Below are positions 34,547 through 43,362 of a DNA stretch of 53,653 nt, piece after piece. Origin of the DNA: an uncultured Actinomyces sp. (GTDB taxonomy: Bacteria > Actinomycetota > Actinomycetes > Actinomycetales > Actinomycetaceae); assembly GCA_938041695.1 (NCBI GenBank), contig CALISI010000070.1, positions 1 through 53,653 of the forward strand, written 5' to 3'. The position numbers and the translations under genes are program-made. The notes beneath the pieces are model-generated. The model was not told the origin of the DNA. It did no database searches and was given only the letters and a program-made list of their open reading frames with translations. The number at the start of each line of letters is the position of its first letter. The stretch's first letter is position 1.

Positions 34547-34888
34547 TCAGAGGTTTTCGGCCTTCCAGTCCTCATTCTGAGGCGGCAGCGCGGCGATCAT
34601 CGGATCGTCGAAGTCCTGGACGCCGGTCTTCTGGGCGCCACCGGGGCTGCCCAGGTCGTTGAAGAAGTCGACGTTGGCGCGCAGGTAGTCCGACCACTCA
34701 TCGGGCAGGTCGTCCTCGTAGAAGATGGCCTCGGTCGGGCACACGGGCTCGCATGCGCCGCAGTCCACGCACTCCTCGGGGTGGATGTAGAGCGAACGGG
34801 CACCCTCGTAGATGCAGTCGACGGGGCACTCGTCCACGCATGCGCGATCCTTGACGTCCACGCAGGGCTGCGCGATGACGTAGGTCAT
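34547..34888 (-). CDS. fdxA: 7Fe ferredoxin
   Basis: 113 residues. CVDVKDRACVDECPVDC provides ligands for a 3Fe-4S/4Fe-4S pair, and CVDCGACEPVCP completes the bacterial 2[4Fe-4S]-type core. The C-terminal extension (to about 113) is typical of actinobacterial FdxA. It is a small cytosolic electron carrier. The ATG is preceded by AGGAGGAACGTCTC. It is probably co-transcribed with dapC and diverges from the small gene at 34941. Confidence 0.95.
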   Translation of the reverse strand: MTYVIAQPCVDVKDRACVDECPVDCIYEGARSLYIHPEECVDCGACEPVCPTEAIFYEDDLPDEWSDYLRANVDFFNDLGSPGGAQKTGVQDFDDPMIAALPPQNEDWKAENL

Positions 34889-34940
34889 GAGACGTTCCTC
34901 CTGGTCAGTTCTAAAGACTCGTTGATTCTATTATTCACGT

Positions 34941-35267
34941 ATGAGCAACCCCGAGTCACCCCGCGTCACCAAGAGCCCCACAAGCAGCGGAAATACGCCA
35001 ATTCAGTCGAGTGCGACGGATGGGGCGCGCGAGGAAATTTCCGCACGCGACCCTGGCGCAATTCCCGCCTTGCCGTGGATGAGCTTCAGGGTCGGCGAGA
35101 GGATCGTCATCCGCTACCGCCTGGCAGACGGGCTGCACGATGCGCTCGGAGAGGCGCTCGAGGTAGCTCCCACGCACGTCACGGTCGCGACGAGGCGCGG
35201 GCCGGTCCGCGTGGATGCCCGCACGATGGTGACAGGCAAGCGCGTGCCGCCTCCGCCCACCGTCTAG
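34941..35267 (+). CDS. Small conserved actinobacterial protein with SH3-like domain
   Basis: 108 residues. After a disordered Ser/Pro-rich start, the core FRVGERIVIRYRLADGLHDA followed by LGEALEVAPTHVTVATRRGP and a final VTGKRVPPPP resembles the N-terminal domain of actinobacterial GNAT proteins of the Rv0428 type, here present without the acetyltransferase domain. That family link is from memory of the motif. Function is unknown. It is divergent from fdxA (52-bp gap) and convergent with typA. Confidence 0.7.
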   Translation: MSNPESPRVTKSPTSSGNTPIQSSATDGAREEISARDPGAIPALPWMSFRVGERIVIRYRLADGLHDALGEALEVAPTHVTVATRRGPVRVDARTMVTGKRVPPPPTV

Positions 35268-35288
35268 CGGGCGGAGGGGCGACGCGGC

Positions 35289-37208
35289 TCAGCGGTTGGC
35301 GCGACGCTCGCGAGCGGCGATCTTAAAGCGCTCCTGGGCGTCCAGGACGACCTTGCGCACGCGCACGGCCTCGGGCGTGACCTCGACGCACTCGTCGTTG
35401 GCCGCGAACTCGAGGGACTCCTCGAGGGTCAGCTTGCGCGAGGGGGTCAGCGACTCGTACACGTCGGCGGTCGCGCTGCGCGTGTTCGTCTGCTTCTTTT
35501 CGCGGCAGATGTTCACGTCCATGTCCTCGCCGCGCGGGTTTTCACCCACGACCTGACCCTCATAGACCTCGGAGGAGGGCTCGACGATGAAGGAGCCACG
35601 CTCCTGCAGGTTCGTCATGGCGTAGGGCGTGGCCTGGCCGGCGCGGTCGGCGACGAGGGAACCCGTGAGGCGCTGCTCGATGGTGCCCTGCCAGGGCGCG
35701 TAGCCGTCAGCGATGGACGAGGCGATGCCGGTGCCGCGCGTTTCGGTGAGGAAACGCGTGCGGAAGCCGATGAGGCCTCGTGCGGGGACCACGAATTCCA
35801 GGCGGATCCAGCCCGAGCCGTGGTTTGCCATGGTCTCCATGCGGCCCTTGCGGGCGGCCATCAGCTGCGTCACCGCGCCGAGGTATTCCTCGGGGATGTC
35901 GATCGTCATGCGCTCCATGGGCTCGCTGAGGACGCCGTCGATCTCCTTCGTGACGACCTGCGGCTTGCCGACGGTGAGCTCGAAGCCCTCGCGGCGCATC
36001 TGCTCAACGAGGATTGCCAGCGCGAGTTCGCCACGGCCCTGGACCTCCCAGGCGTCGGGGCGCTCGGTGGGCAGGACCTTCAGGGACACGTTGCCGATGA
36101 GCTCGCGGTCGAGGCGGTCCTTGACCTGACGGGCCGTGACCTTGGCGCCCTTGACGCGGCCAGCCATGGGCGAGGTGTTGATGCCGATGGTCATCGAGAT
36201 GGCCGGGTCGTCGACCGTGATGAGCGGGAGAGGACGCGGATCATCGAGGTCGACGAGGGACTCGCCGATCATGATGTCCTCGATGCCGGCGACCGCGACG
36301 ATGTCGCCGGGGGCAGCGGAGTCGGTGGACACGCGCTCGAGGCCCTCGGTGGCCAGCAGCTCGGAGATGTGGACGCGCTGGATCGTGCCGTCGTGGCGCG
36401 CCAGGCCCACGTCCGCGCCCTTCTTGAGGGTGCCGTTGTGGATGCGCAGCAGGGCGAGACGACCCAGGAACGGCGAAGCGTCCAGGTTGGTGACGTGTGC
36501 CTGCAGCGGCATGTCCTCGTCGTAGGAGGGGCCGGGGATGCGGTTCAGGATGGTCTCGAACAGGGGCTCAAGGTCCTCGGTGGGCAGCTGGCCGTCGCCC
36601 GGGTTCTCCAGGGAGCACTTGCCGGCCTTGGCGGAGGCGTAGACGACGGGGACGTCCATGAGAGAGTCCACGTCGATGTCGATGCCCTCATTCATGAGGT
36701 CCTCGCCCAGGGAGAGCAGCAGGTCGGTGGTCTCGGAGACGACCTCTTCGATGCGCGAGTCGGGGCGGTCGACCTTGTTGACGACGACGATGACGGGCAG
36801 GTGAGCCTGGAGGGCCTTACGCAGCACGAAGCGCGTCTGCGGGAGCGGGCCTTCGGAGGCATCGACCATGAGGACGACGCCGTCGACCATCGACAGGCCA
36901 CGCTCAACCTCGCCACCGAAATCGGCGTGGCCAGGGGTGTCGATGACGTTGATGGTGACGCCATCTTCCAGGCCGAGAGCCTGTGCGGCGGGGCCGCGAT
37001 AGTGGACGGCGGTGTTCTTCGCGAGAATGGTAATGCCCTTCTCGCGCTCGAGATCGCCGGAGTCCATGACGCGCTCACCGGTCTTTTCGACCGTGTCACG
37101 CTCGGAGAACGCTCCGGACTGCCAGAGCATTGCGTCAACCAGCGTGGTCTTTCCGTGATCGACGTGTGCGACGATCGCGACGTTTCGCAGGTCGGGACGC
37201 GTGGACAT
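35289..37208 (-). CDS. typA: Ribosome-associated GTPase TypA/BipA
   Basis: 639 residues. G1 motif AHVDHGKTTLVDAML, G2/G3 region ERGITI-like (EREKGITILAKN) and DTPGHADFGGEVERG, G4 VVNKVDRPDSR; then EF-Tu domain 2-like, EF-G-like and the TypA-specific C-terminal domain (PSRKLTLEESLEFAANDECV). TypA binds the ribosome and supports assembly or stress growth. The start at 37208 has AGGAG seven bases upstream. An ATG five codons earlier lacks a site. The 236-bp upstream gap separates it from the divergent mutarotase gene. Confidence 0.96.
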   Translation of the reverse strand: MSTRPDLRNVAIVAHVDHGKTTLVDAMLWQSGAFSERDTVEKTGERVMDSGDLEREKGITILAKNTAVHYRGPAAQALGLEDGVTINVIDTPGHADFGGEVERGLSMVDGVVLMVDASEGPLPQTRFVLRKALQAHLPVIVVVNKVDRPDSRIEEVVSETTDLLLSLGEDLMNEGIDIDVDSLMDVPVVYASAKAGKCSLENPGDGQLPTEDLEPLFETILNRIPGPSYDEDMPLQAHVTNLDASPFLGRLALLRIHNGTLKKGADVGLARHDGTIQRVHISELLATEGLERVSTDSAAPGDIVAVAGIEDIMIGESLVDLDDPRPLPLITVDDPAISMTIGINTSPMAGRVKGAKVTARQVKDRLDRELIGNVSLKVLPTERPDAWEVQGRGELALAILVEQMRREGFELTVGKPQVVTKEIDGVLSEPMERMTIDIPEEYLGAVTQLMAARKGRMETMANHGSGWIRLEFVVPARGLIGFRTRFLTETRGTGIASSIADGYAPWQGTIEQRLTGSLVADRAGQATPYAMTNLQERGSFIVEPSSEVYEGQVVGENPRGEDMDVNICREKKQTNTRSATADVYESLTPSRKLTLEESLEFAANDECVEVTPEAVRVRKVVLDAQERFKIAARERRANR

Positions 37209-37444
37209 ATGTGGACTCCTCAAATGTGGATACAGACTTATGCGTGTTGGGGGTGAGCACGTCGCGAAGACGAGCGGTTCGAACCGATTTCACGCACATA
37301 CGTCTTCAAGAATATCGGCTCAACGACGGGCAATGCGATCCCCACCCTGCGAATTCCACCACGTCACGGTCATCAGGTGGCCATCTCAGCGACCTCCGGC
37401 CGGTCTATTTGCTCGATAACAAGCGATGGCGTTTACTGAATACT
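37209..37444. promoter_or_regulatory. Divergent upstream region of typA and the mutarotase gene
   Basis: 236 bp with no gene. It holds a perfect 12-bp palindrome CGGTTCGAACCG at 37275-37286, operator-like in appearance, and two similar words TATGTGGAC and AATGTGGAT near typA. The plus-strand gene has no clear Shine-Dalgarno. No consensus promoter stands out. Confidence 0.35.
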
Positions 37445-38299
37445 ATGACTGACATCGCGACGCTCAGCGCAGACGTTTCCGCGGCCTCGACCCTTGTCAC
37501 CCCCTTCGGTGCACACCTCTTGTCATGGCGCCCCACCGGCCATTCCGATGTCCTGTGGCTTTCCTCCCGCGCGGTGTTTGACGGCACGAAGGCGATCCGC
37601 GGCGGCATCCCCCTGTGCCTCCCCTGGTTCGGCAGCCCCGCCGATTCCCCGACGATGCCGGGGGACGGCGCAGGTGCGCACGGCTTTGCCCGCACGTCGC
37701 TCTGGACGCTGCGCTCGAGCACCCGGCGCGCGGACGACGCCCCGGCCTCGTTTTCCTTCGAGCTGCACCACACGGGCGAAACCTCCTTGCTCTATCCCCA
37801 TTCGTTCTGCGCACGCCTTGACATATCCGCGGGGGACGAACTGAACGCAACCCTGACCCTCACGAATGAAGACGACCACCCCTTCGCGATCGAGGCGGCC
37901 CTACACACCTACCTGCACGTCGGTGACGTCGAGGACGTGACGGTGGAGGGATTAGACGGCGAACGCTACTACGACAAGGTCCGCGAGCGCTATGCCACCC
38001 AGAGCGGCGACATCACCTTCATTGGCCCCACCGACCGCGTCTACACGTCCACCCAGCAGGTCCAGGTCGTCGACCCGAAGCTGGGCCGACGCATCACCGT
38101 GGACAAAAACGGCTCAGGTTCGACGATCGTGTGGAACCCCTGGTCGCAGGGCGCGGCCACCTTGAGCGACATCGGTGAGGGCGAGTGGCAGAACTTCGTG
38201 TGCGTCGAGACGGCGGCCGTGCGCGAGCGGGCGCTCACGCTATGGCCGGGACATCCCCACATCATGACGCAGACGCTCGCCGTGGAGTCACTGGACTGA
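37445..38299 (+). CDS. D-hexose-6-phosphate mutarotase / aldose 1-epimerase-like protein
   Basis: 284 residues of the galactose mutarotase-like fold. VTPFGAHLLSWRPTGHSDVL, IRGGIPLCLPWFG, GAHGFARTSLW with the active-site His, and IEAALHTYLHVGDVEDVTVE match the YeaD/Hxk-6-P mutarotase subgroup. It interconverts anomers of glucose 6-phosphate. The start at 37445 is the first Met that fits family length; the frame is open upstream but overlaps typA's 5' end. It runs directly on toward the acyltransferase gene, 47 bp downstream. Confidence 0.9.
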   Translation: MTDIATLSADVSAASTLVTPFGAHLLSWRPTGHSDVLWLSSRAVFDGTKAIRGGIPLCLPWFGSPADSPTMPGDGAGAHGFARTSLWTLRSSTRRADDAPASFSFELHHTGETSLLYPHSFCARLDISAGDELNATLTLTNEDDHPFAIEAALHTYLHVGDVEDVTVEGLDGERYYDKVRERYATQSGDITFIGPTDRVYTSTQQVQVVDPKLGRRITVDKNGSGSTIVWNPWSQGAATLSDIGEGEWQNFVCVETAAVRERALTLWPGHPHIMTQTLAVESLD

Positions 38300-38346
38300 C
38301 CGACCCACGGGTAGGATTAGCCCCAGCTACGACCAGAAAGGCCCTC

Positions 38347-38925
38347 ATGGCTCTCACTTCCGCGATCGCGTCCGCGTACCTGTCCATTTCCCGGTGGAAG
38401 CTCTCCACGCAGCCTCTGCCGGACAAGGTCATCGTCATTGGCGCTCCGCACACCTCGAACTGGGACGGCGTTTTCATGGCGATCTCCATGTGGAAGTCCG
38501 GGCGCACGTTCTCCTTCCTGGTGAAGGATTCCGTTGTCAAGGCACCGGTGCTCGGCTGGTTCGTCAAGAAGATCGGCGCCGTCCCGGTGGAGCGCAGCGC
38601 CGCGCACGGCCTCGTCGACCAGGTCGCTTCACGCATTCGCGAGGCGGACTCGTTCACGCTGTGCATCACTCCAAAGGGCACGCGCTCGCGCCGCGACTTT
38701 TGGAAGTCCGGGTTCTACCGCATCGCGATGGAGGCGGGCGTGCCGATTCAGCTCGGTTTCATCGACCGCAATACCCACACGTTCGGCTGGGGTCCGACAT
38801 ACCAGCTGACGGGTGACGTGCGCGCCGACATGGAGGTTATCCGCGCGTTTTACGCGGATAAGGCGGGCATTCGCCCGGAGAAGACGTCGGTTCCTCGCCT
38901 GCGCGCGGAGGACGAGGCCGCATGA
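38347..38925 (+). CDS. 1-acyl-sn-glycerol-3-phosphate acyltransferase-like protein
   Basis: 192 residues, a short PlsC-type enzyme. APHTSNWDGVFM holds the catalytic His-x4-Asp. PVERS and TPKGTRSRRDFWKSGFYRIA hold the acyl acceptor-binding block (the common PEGTR reads PKGTR). Small members of this size occur widely in actinobacteria and their acceptor is often not the classical lysophosphatidate. AGAAAGG lies upstream of the ATG. Its stop overlaps the start of the next gene (ATGA, 4 bp). Confidence 0.87.
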   Translation: MALTSAIASAYLSISRWKLSTQPLPDKVIVIGAPHTSNWDGVFMAISMWKSGRTFSFLVKDSVVKAPVLGWFVKKIGAVPVERSAAHGLVDQVASRIREADSFTLCITPKGTRSRRDFWKSGFYRIAMEAGVPIQLGFIDRNTHTFGWGPTYQLTGDVRADMEVIRAFYADKAGIRPEKTSVPRLRAEDEAA

Positions 38926-39875
38926 GGTGTGTGCGAGCGTTGCTCGGTACCGCAGGGGCTCTCGCCTTGACCGCGGGCGGGAGTGCAACGCTCGCCGACA
39001 ACCCGACGCAGATCCGCCTGACCGAGGTCTACGAAATGACACCCGGCGTGAGCGCAACCCATCAGGTCACGCTGGTGACGGATCAGGCACTCATTGGCGA
39101 GCAGTGTCAGTCGATGGGCACGGCTGCCAAGGCGACGTCTTCTCTCCTCGTGACGGTCGACGGCGTGGACGGGTGCTGTTTCACGTGGGACCTTGAGGAC
39201 GGCGGCGCCGAGGTTGTCTCCGTCGACGACGGCGGGGTGTTCCACTTCGAATCAACGTCGACGCGTCTCCTGGAGGGCTTCGCCTCCCCCGATGCTTCTG
39301 CTTCCATCGAGTCCGTCACTCTGATCGCGCATAGCTCCGTCATCGTCGAGGCCTCGAACGACGGGCAGATCACCACCCCCGGGGCATCGACGAAGACGGA
39401 CGCGAGCACGGTCACCTGGCGTGGCGTCACCGGCAACGTGAGCGCGACGGGCACCGTTGACGCCGACGCGCCCACCGCGGCCTCCTCCACCGGCCCATCA
39501 CCGTCGGCGCCCGTTTCAGCGTCTTCTTCATCCCCGCGGGAACGCGAGCACACCTCCACCGCACGGTCGCTGACTCCGATTATGGCGATCACGGCTGGTG
39601 TCCTTGCGCTGGCCGTTATCACCGGTCTCGCGCGACGATCGGCGCGTTCGCGCCGGGCGGCTGCCGACGCGCAGTTCGACCGTGATGCTACGCTGCGCGA
39701 GGCACAGCGACGTTCCGCTTCCGCACGAAAGAGTGCTGCCACCCCCTACGGGAGGCGGTCTCTCGCGCCGCCCTCGTCAACGTCCGAGGAGAATGCACCC
39801 GCGAGCGCGCAGGCCCGCGACCGTTCTGACGCGCAGTCGGGCGCTGAACGCTTTTCCCCACCCGACCACTCCTAG
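38922..39875 (+). CDS. Secreted, membrane-anchored protein of unknown function (paralogue of 44230-46584)
   Basis: 317 residues. A signal peptide (about 1-26) precedes an extracellular domain (about 27-190) starting LTEVYEMTPG and containing VDGVDGCCFTWDLEDGG. A Ser/Pro/Thr linker, one membrane helix at about 221-240 (ITPIMAITAGVLALAVITGL-like), and a basic cytoplasmic tail follow. Domain order and the N-terminal pattern (MR-x3-RALLGT, LTEVY, cysteine spacing) match the 784-residue protein at 44230. LppM-like mycobacterial lipoproteins share a loosely similar design, but no lipobox is present. It is translationally coupled to the acyltransferase gene. Confidence 0.75.
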   Translation: MRCVRALLGTAGALALTAGGSATLADNPTQIRLTEVYEMTPGVSATHQVTLVTDQALIGEQCQSMGTAAKATSSLLVTVDGVDGCCFTWDLEDGGAEVVSVDDGGVFHFESTSTRLLEGFASPDASASIESVTLIAHSSVIVEASNDGQITTPGASTKTDASTVTWRGVTGNVSATGTVDADAPTAASSTGPSPSAPVSASSSSPREREHTSTARSLTPIMAITAGVLALAVITGLARRSARSRRAAADAQFDRDATLREAQRRSASARKSAATPYGRRSLAPPSSTSEENAPASAQARDRSDAQSGAERFSPPDHS

Positions 39876-39890
39876 TCGGCCATAGACCAC

Positions 39891-39926
39891 AGTGACCCCG
39901 GCCTCGGGGACGTGGTCGGGGCCACT
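39891..39926. terminator. Hairpin between convergent genes
   Basis: AGTGACCCCG (39891-39900) pairs with CGGGGCCACT (39917-39926) with one mismatch. It lies between the 3' ends of the secreted-protein gene and the glutamine synthetase-like gene. Confidence 0.65.
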
Positions 39927-39936
39927 TGTCGATGGA

Positions 39937-41430
39937 TCAGCCGATGTGGAAGTAGCGCTCCACAAGCTCCTCGACAGAGACACGCGAGTCCGCCAGGTCA
40001 TCACGCAGGTGTTCGTCACCCAGGTCGATGAGGCGGGACGCCCACGAGTCGATGAGGCCCGACGGGAAGACGTCCTTCGCTTCGTAGTCCTCGCGTTGGG
40101 CGAGAAGCCTGCCGGCGGCCTCGAAGCAGGAGGGCGGCAGCTGGTCGAGGCCGGGGGTCTGCGATGCGTCGCCGTCGACCTTGCGCTCACGCGCGTACTC
40201 TTCCATGCCCGGCTCGGTCAGGCCAATACGCGCGGCGACGGCGATGCCGGCGAGGAGCAGGTGGACCGCTGCGGACCCGTCGGGGCTGCGCAGCTCCACC
40301 GTCTGAGAGTCATTGGGCAGGTCGGCGATCGGCGGCTCGATGGGGTTGGCATCACGGAACATCGAATCGTCGATGTTCTGCCAGCCGAGAGGTACGCGCA
40401 CCAGAACGGAGCGGTTGCGGTCGCCCCAGCAGATCGAGGTTGGCGCCTCCTGATGGGGAACAAGGCGCAGGAATGAGGTGGGGACGGTGTTACCAAACGC
40501 TGTCAGCGATGCTGCGTGCGACAGGTAGCCTCCGATCACTTTGAGCGCTGTGTCCGTCAGGCCAGATCCCGTCGAGAACTGGTTGACGCCGTCCTTGACG
40601 ATGCGGGTATGGAAGTGCATGCCCGATCCGGCTTGCCCCACGGCAATCTTCGGCGAGAAGGAGACATGAATGCCATAGGAATGGGCAACTTCGCGCAGCA
40701 CCCACTTGGCGAGCACCATCTGGTCGGCAGCATCCAGCGCATCGACGGGTAGGAACTCGATCTCCTGCTGAACCATCTGACGCCCGTCGGCGACGAAGTT
40801 ACCGACCTCGGAATGGGCGTACTTCACCGAGCAACCGATGGCAACGAGGTGCGCGAGAGTCGCCGTGCGCACGTCCTCCCACTTAGAGAAGGGCCCGGAT
40901 TCGTGGTAGCCGCGCTGAGGCTCGACGGGGAACAGCTCCTCTTCCTCCGAGAAGAGGTAGTACTCGAGTTCACCGAGGGCCTGCAGCTCGCAGCCCGTCT
41001 CCTCCTTGAGCGCTCGCTGAGCCTTCCGCAGGATTTCCTGGGGCGCCGAGGCCAGGGGGCGGCCGTCAACATCGTAGAAGCCACAGAGGATATCGAGGGT
41101 CGGGATGTGCGAGAAGGGATTGAGGAATGCGGTAGCCACGCGCGGCACGACATACAGGTCCGAGGAGGTCGCCTCGACGAATGTGAACAGGGAGGAACCG
41201 TCGACGCGCTCTCCGAGAGTCAGCACCCGATCGAGGTGGGCCTTGGATTGGATCGCGAAGTTCAGGGTCTTCAGGCGTCCGTCCCCTCCGACGTAGCGGA
41301 GGTTGAGCATCTGGATGCCGTTGTCCTCGATATAGCCGATGATGTCGGCTTTCGTAAACTCCTTCGCGGGCTTTCCGAGGGCCTGCACGAGCGGGTTGGG
41401 GTTCAGAGACACTGTGTCGGTCGACAGCAT
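39937..41430 (-). CDS. Glutamine synthetase family protein
   Basis: 497 residues. The N-terminal beta-grasp region has FTKADIIGYIEDNGIQMLNL and DGSSLFTFVEATSSDLYVVP. The catalytic barrel contains LGELEYYLFSEEEE (metal-binding Glu), QQEIEFLPVDALDAADQM, PKIAVGQAGSGMHFHTRIVK and NRSVLVRVPLG. In housekeeping GlnA the corresponding block reads GSGMHxHQS. Here it reads MHFHTR, so this may be a divergent GS (a GlnA-like or gamma-glutamylamine ligase). The start at 41430 has AGGAG six bases upstream, and the 11 upstream codons of the open frame are the leader. It is monocistronic. Confidence 0.87.
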   Translation of the reverse strand: MLSTDTVSLNPNPLVQALGKPAKEFTKADIIGYIEDNGIQMLNLRYVGGDGRLKTLNFAIQSKAHLDRVLTLGERVDGSSLFTFVEATSSDLYVVPRVATAFLNPFSHIPTLDILCGFYDVDGRPLASAPQEILRKAQRALKEETGCELQALGELEYYLFSEEEELFPVEPQRGYHESGPFSKWEDVRTATLAHLVAIGCSVKYAHSEVGNFVADGRQMVQQEIEFLPVDALDAADQMVLAKWVLREVAHSYGIHVSFSPKIAVGQAGSGMHFHTRIVKDGVNQFSTGSGLTDTALKVIGGYLSHAASLTAFGNTVPTSFLRLVPHQEAPTSICWGDRNRSVLVRVPLGWQNIDDSMFRDANPIEPPIADLPNDSQTVELRSPDGSAAVHLLLAGIAVAARIGLTEPGMEEYARERKVDGDASQTPGLDQLPPSCFEAAGRLLAQREDYEAKDVFPSGLIDSWASRLIDLGDEHLRDDLADSRVSVEELVERYFHIG

Positions 41431-41549
41431 GAAACACTCCTCTTTGAGTATGACTAGGTTCACATTAGCAGAGATATTGTATCCCTAAACAACAAACCCG
41501 ACAGTCGGAAGATATTCGCCATTTCCCTCACGATCCCACCAGGCCACCG

Positions 41550-42668
41550 GCATGCTCATGGCGCGGCCTCCTCATCGACTCCACACGCACGTTCTGGCCA
41601 GTCCCCGTCATGGAGCTCATCATCACCGTCATGGCGCGTTACCGCCTGAATATCCTGCACTGGCATCTAACAGACAATGCAGGCTGGCGTCTCCCAGTAC
41701 CCGGCTACCCGGCGCTCACATCTGTCGGAGCACAGATTCCACGAGATCCCGCACATTGGTACGACCGCACGTGCGCGCCTCAACGATCGGGCACATGGCG
41801 CACATCGCCCGCGCACACAACGCAGGGCTTCTATTCCGACGCAAACATTCGACACCTCGTTCGCTTCGCCGCGCAGCGGGACGTGAGCATCATTCCGGAA
41901 ATCTCAATCCCATCCGCAGCCGGCGCCACAATCCGCGCATACCCGCACTTGGGCAACCCCGACCTCGTCTCCCCCCAAGAGGACAACTCAACGCTGTGGC
42001 CCCTCGCCTCATCCCTCCAATTCGTCGAGGCAGCCTTCCACCACGCGTGCGACCTATTCCCCTCCCCCATCATCCATATCGGTATCCCCTGGACCGACTG
42101 GAGCCAGTGGGAACGCGATCGACGGCTCGCACGGGCTGGTCTCGGCTCGGGACAAGACATTGAGCGCCTCTTCATCGACAGAGCCATGCGCGTCCTCCAC
42201 TTCCATGGCCGGCGCGCGGCCGCATGGGACATGGCAATCCACGCCTACGGCGGCCCACCACCTGGGACAATCTTCCTCTCCTCACGCCACAGCGGAACCG
42301 AGAACGAGGATGCAGCCACGTCGGGCGCCTCATGGGTACTCGCAGACTCCGACCTGCTCACCCTCAACCACCCCGCAGCTGACCCCTCGTCACCCCAGTC
42401 CCCACTCACCGCGCGCCAGCTCGCTGATCAGCTCCCGCCAATGCTCCACAGCAAGCGACTCAAAGGCGTCGAGGCCGTCGCCTGGTCCACTTCGGTAACG
42501 ACCCCAGACCTGCTCTTTTACCACCTCCTCCCCAGACTCCTCGTCATCGGCGAAATTGCATGGCACGGGGACGACGCTCTCACCTGGGAGCACCTTGCTC
42601 CAACGATCGAGCGGGAGATGGCCTACCTGAGACGACACATCCCCTACTGGACTCTGGGGCGACCATGA
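41550..42668 (+). pseudogene. Truncated GH20 beta-N-acetylhexosaminidase lacking the catalytic Asp-Glu
   Basis: Family similarity starts before any start codon: in frame, WRGLLIDSTRTFWPV precedes the first ATG (41610) and matches the GH20 entry to the barrel. ILHWHLTDNAGWRLPV, GFYSDANIRHLVRFAAQRDV and IIPEISIPSAAGATIRAYPH follow. The catalytic block, normally HxGGDE, reads HIGIPWTDW, so both catalytic acids are absent. No ATG, GTG or TTG in this frame lies upstream to cover the missing N-terminal domain. About 350 codons remain without a stop. The gene is most simply a decaying 5'-truncated remnant, though a repurposed sugar-binding protein starting at 41610 is possible. Confidence 0.65.
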
Positions 42669-42672
42669 ATGA

Positions 42673-42703
42673 GGGCCGCGCATCCAACCCGGATACGCGG
42701 CCC
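42673..42703. terminator. Hairpin after the GH20 remnant
   Basis: GGGCCGCG (42673-42680) pairs with CGCGGCCC (42696-42703), extended by ATCC/GGAT inside around a 5-base loop. A second small stem (GCCCC/GGGGC) follows. It separates the remnant from the convergent MerR gene. Confidence 0.75.
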
Positions 42704-42760
42704 CGTGCCCCCTAGCGGGGCGGAGTTCGGAGCAGGCATGAAGACCGCCCCACTAGGCTT

Positions 42761-43225
42761 TCACGAACGCATTGACCACTTCTTGAGGCGCTCCGCGAGC
42801 GCGCGCGCATCAATATCCAAGCGCTCAGCTTCTGAGGCATCCCCGTGTTTAATCGCGCGCCAGTAGGCAATCTTTGTGCGCAAGAACTCGCGACGAAGCT
42901 CAATAATCTGCCCCTCCTCCTGGAGGCGGGCATCCTGCTGTTCCAGCAGGGTCACAAACTCGGAGATATCCCTCTCCCCACCCAGGCCAGACCGGACATA
43001 TTCACGCATGTCCGCGATCGACATCCCGGAAGCGGACAGGCACGACACCCACGTCAGCAGTTCAAGATCATCCTCGGTGTATATGCGATGCCCGCTCGAG
43101 GCATCGCGAGCGATGGCAGGAATAACGCTGACATCCTCGTAATAGCGCAGGGTGGACGGGGGCAAGCCAACGAGCGCCGCTACCTCCTTAATGGAGTACG
43201 TGCGCCCGGAGCCATTTCCTGCCAT
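42761..43225 (-). CDS. MerR-family transcriptional regulator
   Basis: 154 residues. The N-terminal winged helix is YSIKEVAALVGLPPSTLRYY followed by YTEDDLELLTWVSCLSASG; a long coiled-coil (about 85-145) mediates dimerisation. There is no C-terminal ligand domain and no conserved metal-binding Cys pair, so this is the short type that often senses small organic inducers. Its targets are unknown; the GNAT gene 138 bp upstream is a candidate. Composition is less GC-rich than in the flanking core genes. Confidence 0.9.
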   Translation of the reverse strand: MAGNGSGRTYSIKEVAALVGLPPSTLRYYEDVSVIPAIARDASSGHRIYTEDDLELLTWVSCLSASGMSIADMREYVRSGLGGERDISEFVTLLEQQDARLQEEGQIIELRREFLRTKIAYWRAIKHGDASEAERLDIDARALAERLKKWSMRS

Positions 43226-43362
43226 AGCTTCACCCTAAAAGACCTCAAGCCCTTGAAGTCAAGCGGAACTGCGGGACGTGCATCACGCGCCATGACCTGC
43301 AAAAAAGCAAGTTTCCGTGCGAAAGGCCGGAGCGCAACGCGATTGGCCCGTTTGCTCACTTA

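Noticed and set aside
35820..37256. A 478-codon open frame on the plus strand opposite typA
   Set aside because: Antisense shadow of typA; composition is Gly/Val/Asp-rich without motifs.
39937..41430. Housekeeping glnA assignment with gene symbol
   Set aside because: Motifs diverge from the canonical GSGMHxHQS block, so the symbol could mislead.
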